The notes under the pieces are model-generated. The model saw nothing but the letters and a program-made list of their open reading frames with translations, ran no database searches and was not told the origin of the DNA. From NCBI GenBank assembly GCA_023251195.1, contig JAHEZG010000047.1:1-15851 (forward strand): a stretch of DNA of 15,851 nt, written 5' to 3'. Position 1 is the first letter of the stretch, and every line of letters begins with the position of its first letter. The position numbers and the translations under genes are program-made. Source of the stretch: Chitinophagaceae bacterium. Its GTDB lineage: Bacteria > Bacteroidota > Bacteroidia > Chitinophagales > UBA10324. Positions 7,438 through 13,179 of this stretch are shown in pieces.

Positions 7438-8439
7438 CTAAGGCACTGCAACCACCTTCAACACTTCACCAATAATTTCATCGGTAGTAATATTTTCCGC
7501 TTCCGCTTCGTAAGTTAAACCAATGCGATGGCGCAACACATCGTGACAAACTTCCAGCACATCTTCGGGCAAAACATATCCACGATGCTTCATAAATGCG
7601 AGTGACTTAGCAGCGAGTGCGAGATTGATGCTTCCGCGTGGCGAACTTCCATACAACAATAAATTAGTGAGCTTCGATAATTTATATTTTTCAGGAAAGC
7701 GTGTGGCAAAAACTATATCAAGTATGAACTGTTTTATTTTTTTATCTAAGTACACATCACGAATCACTTTGCGTGCATGAATAATCTGCTCAGGAGAAAT
7801 TACTTTTTTAATCACCGTTTTTTCATTTGAAATATTCTGACTCATCACCATCATTTCATCTTCCTGACTCGGATAAGTGATTATCAGTTTCATCATAAAC
7901 CTATCCAACTGCGCTTCGGGCAACGGATAAGTTCCTTCCTGCTCAATCGGATTTTGTGTGGCGAGAACAAGAAACGGATCTTCCAGATTATAAGTGGTTT
8001 CGCCAATGGTTACTTGTCGTTCCTGCATTGCCTGTAACAGTGCGCTCTGCACTTTTGCCGATGCACGATTTATTTCATCAGCGAGAATAAAATTTGAAAA
8101 AATGGGTCCATGCTTAACCGTGTAAACATTATCGCGATGATTAAAAATTAGAGTGCCCAGCAAATCAGAAGGCAGTAAATCGGGAGTGAATTGTACGCGA
8201 TTAAATTTTACATCCACAGCAGATGCTAGGGATTTTATGGCAAGCGTTTTTGCCAGCCCCGGAACACCTTCCAGTAACACATGCCCATCAGAAAGCACAG
8301 CAAGTATCAATCGCTGAATCATGTAATGCTGTCCAACAATGGTTTTATTAATTTCCTGTGTAAGAGTTTCAATGAATTCACTTTCGTGTTTTACACTCTC
8401 GTTCAGTTTTTGAATTTCAGAAGTCAGCAATATTTCCAT
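7438..8439 (-). CDS. moxR: MoxR-family AAA+ ATPase
   Basis: 333 residues, full length for the family. Walker A is GVPGLAKT (58-65), Walker B is ILADEIN (118-124 region, D121/E122), sensor 1 is ATQNP (160-164, N163), and a conserved arginine is in EAQLDRF (R180). The C-terminal lid domain includes the SPRGS motif. MoxR ATPases are chaperone-like and help assemble or activate VWA-domain partners. This one heads an operon with DUF58, a BatD-like protein, BatA, BatB and BatC. The only in-frame start that keeps the whole fold is the ATG at 8439. Regulation is not clear: the 302-bp upstream gap holds no exact Bacteroidota promoter match that I could find. Confidence 0.95.
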   Translation of the reverse strand: MEILLTSEIQKLNESVKHESEFIETLTQEINKTIVGQHYMIQRLILAVLSDGHVLLEGVPGLAKTLAIKSLASAVDVKFNRVQFTPDLLPSDLLGTLIFNHRDNVYTVKHGPIFSNFILADEINRASAKVQSALLQAMQERQVTIGETTYNLEDPFLVLATQNPIEQEGTYPLPEAQLDRFMMKLIITYPSQEDEMMVMSQNISNEKTVIKKVISPEQIIHARKVIRDVYLDKKIKQFILDIVFATRFPEKYKLSKLTNLLLYGSSPRGSINLALAAKSLAFMKHRGYVLPEDVLEVCHDVLRHRIGLTYEAEAENITTDEIIGEVLKVVAVP

Positions 8440-8834
8440 AGTATGAATTTAACGAATTAAAAAACTCTTTTCACCAAACAATTATTGACTGCAAAACTGC
8501 AAAGTCTTTAACAAGTTCAACTATAAAAATTTATTTGTAATAATCTCATTATGGTTTTCGCTTCGTATAATTTGAATAAATAAATATTTTTCTCCGCGCC
8601 TCCCGACGAATACATCGTGATGTATCATCTGCAGTAATTTGTATTTCATTTTCAATTCATCAAATTATCAAAACGAAGTTTCATGAATTCCATTGAAACA
8701 AAAAGTTAAAATGAATAAATCATCAAATCAGTATTCAATGTGTGAATCATGTAACTCTTCCCGCAAATTGTATAACGGCTTTGCCTGCTGATGAAGGCAA
8801 TTTTGCATCTCAACACTTTCAAAAAAATAATTCA
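8440..8834. other. Divergent intergenic region between moxR and the OmpA-like gene
   Basis: About 395 bp with no supported gene, and it must hold the promoters of both divergent units. It is AT-rich with two small inverted repeats: ATACATC-GT-GATGTAT at 8610-8625 (7-bp arms) and GTTTCA...TGAAAC at 8678-8699 (6-bp arms, 10-base loop). Several near matches to the Bacteroidota -7 element (TAnnTTTG) exist, but none is exact at the right spacing, so I do not place promoters. The frame open upstream of 8835 as far as an ATG at 8742 is discounted because it would bury the signal peptide. Confidence 0.6.
8610..8625. promoter_or_regulatory. Candidate operator palindrome in divergent promoter region
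   Basis: Perfect 7-bp inverted repeat ATACATC/GATGTAT with a 2-base spacer, about 170 bp upstream of moxR and 210 bp upstream of the OmpA-like start. Its size and symmetry fit a dimeric regulator site, but there is no second copy in the window and no known consensus, so this is a weak call. Confidence 0.25.
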
Positions 8835-9626
8835 ATGCAAAAAATTCTAAGTCTCATTTCCATTCTTGCCATTACTGCAACAATAAACTCCGGTTGTGTA
8901 TCAGGTAAAAAATACAAAGACTCACAAGCATGGGTCAACAAGCTGCAACGCGACAGTTCACTCGCTCATCAATCACTCACTGACTGTAACACCGAACTGA
9001 CCGCTTCAAAAAATTTAGCGAAGGACCTCAGCGCACAAAACACATTAACACAACAAGACCTCGACAATCTTTCGGCAAATTCCAAAATGACTATTGCCGA
9101 CCAGGCAAAACGATTGGCTGATTTGCAAAAAATAATTCAGGGACAAAAAGACATCATGAACAACCTGAAGAAAACAGTTTCTGATGCACTCATTGGTTTT
9201 ACCCCCGAAGAACTCAGCATCGAAATCAAAAACGGAAACATTTATGTATCGCTGCAGGAAAAATTATTATTCAAATCGGGCAGCGACCTTGTTGACCCGA
9301 AAGGAAAAGAAGCATTGCAAAAATTGGCCGCCGTGCTCAACAATAATCCAGATATCAATGTCAATATCGAAGGGCACACCGACAGCATTCCCATCAAAGG
9401 AAAATTTGCCGACAACTGGGCACTCAGTGTTTCGCGCGCTACTTCCATCGTTCGCATTCTCACTGTAGAATCAGGTGTTGATCCGCATCGTGTTATTGCA
9501 TCAGGCAGAGGTGAATACTATCCCATCAATTCAAACTCAACCGACAACGGAAGAGCGCGCAACCGCCGCACTGAAATTATTCTGTCGCCCAACCTTACCG
9601 AATTATTTAAACTGCTGAATCAATAA
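8835..9626 (+). CDS. OmpA-family peptidoglycan-binding lipoprotein
   Basis: 263 residues from the ATG at 8835. This start was chosen because MQKILSLISILAITATINSGC is a lipoprotein signal with the probable lipidated cysteine at C21, though Asn at -3 is not ideal. A longer frame begins at 8742 but adds 31 unlikely residues before the signal. Residues ~30-118 are helical and probably coiled coil (many Gln, Lys, Leu and Ser). Residues ~143-252 form an OmpA-C domain with the GHTDS motif (180-184), NWALSVSRA (194-202) and NGRARNRRTEI (238-248), which by family binds peptidoglycan diaminopimelate. It is likely anchored in the outer membrane and tied to the cell wall. It stands alone, with an mlaE-like gene 276 bp downstream on the same strand. 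Confidence 0.93.
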   Translation: MQKILSLISILAITATINSGCVSGKKYKDSQAWVNKLQRDSSLAHQSLTDCNTELTASKNLAKDLSAQNTLTQQDLDNLSANSKMTIADQAKRLADLQKIIQGQKDIMNNLKKTVSDALIGFTPEELSIEIKNGNIYVSLQEKLLFKSGSDLVDPKGKEALQKLAAVLNNNPDINVNIEGHTDSIPIKGKFADNWALSVSRATSIVRILTVESGVDPHRVIASGRGEYYPINSNSTDNGRARNRRTEIILSPNLTELFKLLNQ

Positions 9627-9722
9627 TTTGTGAATCAGTGTTCAGCTCGATTTCCAATCATAACTTTTAGATAAATTAAAAAGAACTTGTTCATTCTCTA
9701 TTGTGAAACTTCAGATAAAATA

Positions 9723-9775
9723 AAACCACATAGAAACATAGTAATTCAGAGAACAACTATGCTCCTGTGTGGTTT
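9723..9775. repeat. Long imperfect hairpin, probable dispersed intergenic repeat
   Basis: Outer arms AAACCACA (9723-9730) and TGTGGTTT (9768-9775) pair perfectly. Inner arms CATAGT (9737-9742) and ACTATG (9756-9761) continue the same stem after a few mismatches, leaving a loop of about 13 bases. It lies about 100 bp past the OmpA-like stop. It may stop transcription or protect mRNA ends. Its two arms look like diverged copies of one unit, which fits a mobile or REP-like element. Only one copy is in the window. Confidence 0.55.
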
Positions 9776-9902
9776 AAAAATTTCAGAAGGTGAACAGTAG
9801 AGCCGAAACAAGTTTCAGTAATTTCTTTCAAATAGTGTTCAAATCGATTTGTTCACAGAACCCTGCGGGCAATCGTTGCCTTCAATAAAAAATTAATTCC
9901 TT

Positions 9903-10697
9903 TTGAATCAATCAGCCCCCAAACAATTTTTATTTTCAAAAAAAACCGACGCAACATTCATCGGCATTTACGATGCATATAAATTCATCGTTCGTTTTTT
10001 TAAAGAAGCATTTCAATCGCCCTTCGAGTTTCGCGAAATAATAAAGCAGTGCTACGAAGTCGGCTACCGGTCATTAGCATTAATCACACTCACCGGCTTT
10101 GTAACAGGTATTGTTTTCACAAAACAATCGCGCCCATCGCTCCTCGAATTCGGAGCCGCATCGTGGCTGCCATCACTCATCGCCATTGCACTCATCCGCA
10201 CACTTGCACCATTGGTCACTGCACTCATCGCCGCCGGAAAAGTCGGTTCCAACATCGGCGCCGAACTCGGCTCCATGAAAGTCACCGAGCAGATAGATGC
10301 CATGGAAGTATCAGCCATCAACCCGTTCAAATACTTAGTCGTCACCCGCGTAATTGCCACCACACTCATGATTCCGGTGCTCATGTGCTACTGCGCCTTC
10401 GTTGGTTTAATGGGTTCGTATCTTAATGTCTATACACACGAAGCCACCAGCTTCATCACTTTTTTCCAGAATGCATTTTCCACCATCACCTTTCTCGATA
10501 TCGTTTCATCCACAACCAAGTCAATAGTTTTCGGCTTCACCATTGGCATCGTCGGCTGCTACAAAGGATTCAATGCCACGCAAGGCACCAAGGGAGTCGG
10601 CATCGCAGCCAATGCATCAGTCGTGCTTTCCATGTTCCTCATCTTCACCGAAGAAATTTTAATTGTACAGATTACTAACTGGATACGATTTTTTTAA
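9903..10697 (+). CDS. mlaE: MlaE-type ABC transporter permease (lipid transport)
   Basis: 264 residues. Five or six hydrophobic segments surround the MlaE signature ALIAAGKVGSNIGAELGSMK at ~107-126, followed by EQIDAMEV (129-136), the cytoplasmic coupling helix that contacts the ATPase. MlaE permeases work with an MlaF ATPase and an MCE-domain MlaD to move phospholipids between inner and outer membranes. The start is a TTG: an in-frame stop lies at 9894-9896, and the first in-frame ATG is inside the conserved core, so no ATG start is possible. No mlaF or mlaD follows. Instead repeats and an accessory cassette on the other strand begin within 35 bp, so partners must be elsewhere or were lost. 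GC is higher than in the neighbours (52% by hand count of 10261-10320). Confidence 0.9.
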   Translation: MNQSAPKQFLFSKKTDATFIGIYDAYKFIVRFFKEAFQSPFEFREIIKQCYEVGYRSLALITLTGFVTGIVFTKQSRPSLLEFGAASWLPSLIAIALIRTLAPLVTALIAAGKVGSNIGAELGSMKVTEQIDAMEVSAINPFKYLVVTRVIATTLMIPVLMCYCAFVGLMGSYLNVYTHEATSFITFFQNAFSTITFLDIVSSTTKSIVFGFTIGIVGCYKGFNATQGTKGVGIAANASVVLSMFLIFTEEILIVQITNWIRFF

Positions 10698-10720
10698 CAT
10701 AAAAATGTTTCTGTCACAAA

Positions 10721-10750
10721 ATGTCATCCTGAGCTTGTCGAAGGATTGAC
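10721..10750. repeat. Dispersed GTCATCCTGAGCTTGTCGAAGGAT-type repeat
   Basis: An imperfect inverted repeat just after mlaE: GTCATCC (10723-10729) pairs with GGATTGAC (10743-10750, one bulge) around a 13-base loop. From memory, a very similar word occurs as a scattered intergenic repeat in many Bacteroidota genomes; I could not check this. It may also act as a terminator-like structure for mlaE, though it lacks a U-tract directly after the stem. Confidence 0.5.
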
Positions 10751-10789
10751 GAAGTATTGGGGGTTCTTTTTTTGAATACAAAAAAAGGC

Positions 10790-10855
10790 GGGCTTTCCGC
10801 TGCAAGTCCTCGCGCACCGCTTCAAGGCACGGCTGCTGTGGGCTTTCCGCTGCAA
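10790..10855. repeat. Two copies of a GC-rich 16-bp word at the cassette border
   Basis: The word GGGCTTTCCGCTGCAA is present at 10790-10805 and again at 10840-10855, 50 bp apart and in the same direction. It is GC-rich, unlike the AT-rich DNA to its right. The block looks like a fragment of a dispersed repeat or an eroded mobile element, and it marks the change from mlaE DNA to the accessory cassette. A separate GTTACA-C-TGTAAC palindrome (10895-10907) follows before the DUF2971 stop. Confidence 0.6.
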
Positions 10856-10928
10856 TCCCTAACCCTTAGCAACACTAAATCTTAAGCGAAAACTGTTACA
10901 CTGTAACGCTTGTATGCTTTCAATCAAC

Positions 10929-11669
10929 TCAATCGATGTTATCCAAATCATACAGATTTGATTTACTAACTTCAAAATTAAAATTGAGTTTCATAATTAT
11001 TTTTTCAACTAATTCTTTGAACCACACTTCTGCAAATGGCGCAACTACAACCGCCTTTATCAAATGATTCAAATCAATTTGAATTCGTTTATGTTCTAAG
11101 GATTTTCTGGGGATTCCACCTTTAATTGTATGCGGAATTGGTTGGTCTATATAAAATACTCGTAACTCCTTTTCGTGTTCGAAACTGATTCTTTTATAAT
11201 TGAATTGATTTAAACTACTTCCTCGCCCTTCAAATATTTTATTCTTTGGCTCATTCATTAATTCATGAAAAGTCATTTTACTCAATTCTCGATATTCAAC
11301 TTCACCAACAAAAATATCTTCCTTAACCAATTCTATGCTTCTCATTAAATCTTCCACTGTTGACTTTATTGCAATTCCATTTTTAGTAGTTAAAAATATC
11401 TTCCACATAGCATCCGATTGATTTTCGTTTATGTGCCAACAATTTAAAAAATAAAACTCTTTTGTAAGTTGTTGTCTTGAGAACATATTCTTATTGTTCT
11501 CATAATCTTTTAATCTGAAAATTCCTTCAAACGGGTCGTCAAATTTATCGGCACGACAAAAGAATAATTCATTGCTTACTAATAAGTCAACAAACTTTGT
11601 AAAGTCAAGGTATCTCCAAATTGTTAAAGATTTATTTGGAGTATGAAATGAATGATGCTCTTTATACAT
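10929..11669 (-). CDS. DUF2971-family protein, last gene of defence-like cassette
   Basis: 246 residues matching the DUF2971 pattern as I know it. The motifs are WRY (18-20), FCRADKFDDPFEG (37-49), NCWH then SDAMW (76-89), GIAIKST (98-104) and FEHEKELR (163-170). The conserved Arg, Asp, His, Trp and Glu residues suggest an enzyme, but no activity is established to my knowledge. No membrane helices are visible, so it is probably cytoplasmic. It lies 91 bp downstream of the SIR2-like gene on the same strand and is probably the third gene of the same transcript. DUF2971 genes are often seen in accessory regions near restriction and abortive-infection genes, which fits here. It could be an effector, a toxin or an accessory factor; I cannot tell which. 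Confidence 0.82.
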   Translation of the reverse strand: MYKEHHSFHTPNKSLTIWRYLDFTKFVDLLVSNELFFCRADKFDDPFEGIFRLKDYENNKNMFSRQQLTKEFYFLNCWHINENQSDAMWKIFLTTKNGIAIKSTVEDLMRSIELVKEDIFVGEVEYRELSKMTFHELMNEPKNKIFEGRGSSLNQFNYKRISFEHEKELRVFYIDQPIPHTIKGGIPRKSLEHKRIQIDLNHLIKAVVVAPFAEVWFKELVEKIIMKLNFNFEVSKSNLYDLDNID

Positions 11670-11760
11670 CTAATAATTTTTCATTTTCAATCAAAAATTT
11701 TTTATCCCAACAGCGCTACTGTATTCAGAACACTGCGATTATTCTTCTTTCACAATTATT

Positions 11761-13161
11761 TTATCCAACGAATTTTAATTTTGAATTAGTTGCCTTGCTA
11801 TAAGTTTCTAAATTATGCTTAATAAAACCTTCTGGAATTAATTCATCTGATTCAATAATAGCTTTTGCATAATTAAAAAATGTACTTTCTTCTTTCACAA
11901 TTTTCGGTGAAATACTATTAAAAAAATAAATATCTACATGAGGCAAAATAGAAAATATTCTTTCCGCAGTTTCTCTGTTGTCATAGCAAACACAGAATAC
12001 TCTTTTTACATCAACTGCCTTTTCTTTTAATTTTTTCAAGAAGGTTTCTTCACCACCCTTCCAACCAATTATAAATATATCATTAACTGTTGTCAGGTTT
12101 CTGTCGAGTGATAATTTGTGATTATTTGGCATAACGAAATCATCTTTATCACTATACGGAATAAGTAATTCTGGAAATTTCAATATTCCATATTGGCTAT
12201 TATCTATTCCATCTTCAACTGAGCCAATTACTGTTACACTTTCTGAACAACAACTTCTTACTTCACCGTAAGAAAGATTTTTCAACGCAAAGTATTTCAG
12301 TGGTGCAGCAATATATAATTGTAGTTCGGAAGATGTTTCAATATTAATTTTTCTATACCAATTCGAAGAACCATGTGGTTTATAATACAACAACCGATTG
12401 CCTTCATTTGTATAACTATTCAAATCTTTTAATTGAACATTTAATGTCGTTTCAAATGCATTATCAAGAAGCGTATCATAGTTGAAATTGACCATCAAAA
12501 CTTTTTCATTATTTCTTCTTGAATAGGTGTTAACTAAATCAACAAGTGTTTGATAACAGCTCTCAGGATGGTCAATGAAATCATTAGATAGAGACCTGAA
12601 TAGATGACCTAAATAATATTGTACGGATAATAATTTAAAGGATGTTTCTGGATGATAATATTCCTTTGTTTTTTTATATTCTGACTCAAAATATTTCTCA
12701 AGATTAGTTGCTTTAATTTTCATAGTAGCCCATTGCTTATATAGAACTGGAAATTCTTTGCAATAGTCCTTATAGTGGTCATCAAAAAGTTCTTTTGTTA
12801 ATGGAAATTTTTTTCTTGCTCCCGCACTTCCACTCATATCAAAATCATAACTTGCTCCGGCTCCGAAAATGAATAATTTGGTTGCAGGTTTATAAGGTGA
12901 AATATTTCCAAAATCAGGAAATGATTTTAATTCATCCGGTGAAATTTCTTTTATATCTGCCAATGATTGATAATTGACATAAGGATAAGGTTCATATTGT
13001 TTGATGTCTTTTATCACAATCTGCTTTGGCAATAAATAAAATCCATTCTTGTGGGGTGCTATGTCATAAGGATAACCTTCATATTTATCACCATTGTATA
13101 AATAAACTCTGATGTGTTTATTATGGAATAATTGTAAATGATTGTGATTTAAAATTTTCAT
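11761..13161 (-). CDS. SIR2-like (probable NADase) defence protein with N-terminal extension
   Basis: 466 residues. Residues ~95-370 form a SIR2-like Rossmann domain. The nucleotide loop is IFGAGAS (98-104), NFNYDT (225-230) holds the conserved Asn/Asp, KPHGSSNW (261-268) includes the probable catalytic H263, and IIGWKGGEE (364-372) is the late glycine motif. SIR2 domains of this type deplete NAD+ in phage-defence systems such as Thoeris and DSR, so an NADase role is likely but inferred. Residues ~1-85 precede the SIR2 domain, and their alternating strands (RVYLYNGDKYEGYPYDI) resemble a small Sm/SH3-like barrel. The C-terminal ~90 residues are of unknown fold. The gene begins 18 bp after the methyltransferase stop, so it is probably co-transcribed. 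It is AT-rich (32% GC in 12361-12420). Confidence 0.85.
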   Translation of the reverse strand: MKILNHNHLQLFHNKHIRVYLYNGDKYEGYPYDIAPHKNGFYLLPKQIVIKDIKQYEPYPYVNYQSLADIKEISPDELKSFPDFGNISPYKPATKLFIFGAGASYDFDMSGSAGARKKFPLTKELFDDHYKDYCKEFPVLYKQWATMKIKATNLEKYFESEYKKTKEYYHPETSFKLLSVQYYLGHLFRSLSNDFIDHPESCYQTLVDLVNTYSRRNNEKVLMVNFNYDTLLDNAFETTLNVQLKDLNSYTNEGNRLLYYKPHGSSNWYRKINIETSSELQLYIAAPLKYFALKNLSYGEVRSCCSESVTVIGSVEDGIDNSQYGILKFPELLIPYSDKDDFVMPNNHKLSLDRNLTTVNDIFIIGWKGGEETFLKKLKEKAVDVKRVFCVCYDNRETAERIFSILPHVDIYFFNSISPKIVKEESTFFNYAKAIIESDELIPEGFIKHNLETYSKATNSKLKFVG

Positions 13162-13179
13162 ACCTGCATTATAATTTTC

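Noticed and set aside
8551..8566. Sigma-54-like -24/-12 promoter (TGG...TCGT) between moxR and the OmpA-like gene
   Set aside because: The -12 GC dinucleotide is missing and the match is poor; chance is the simpler explanation.
8742..8834. Longer start for the OmpA-like lipoprotein
   Set aside because: It adds 31 residues with no signal character ahead of a normal lipoprotein signal peptide that starts at 8835.
10049..10426. Long open frames on both strands overlapping mlaE
   Set aside because: They are His/Arg/Thr-rich shadow frames of a well-supported MlaE gene, made possible by its higher GC.
10790..10855. CRISPR-like repeat pair
   Set aside because: Only two copies of a 16-bp word, no further units and no cas genes.
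11621..11803. Small + strand open frame across the SIR2-DUF2971 gap
   Set aside because: It overlaps the ends of two well-supported genes on the other strand and has no recognisable feature.
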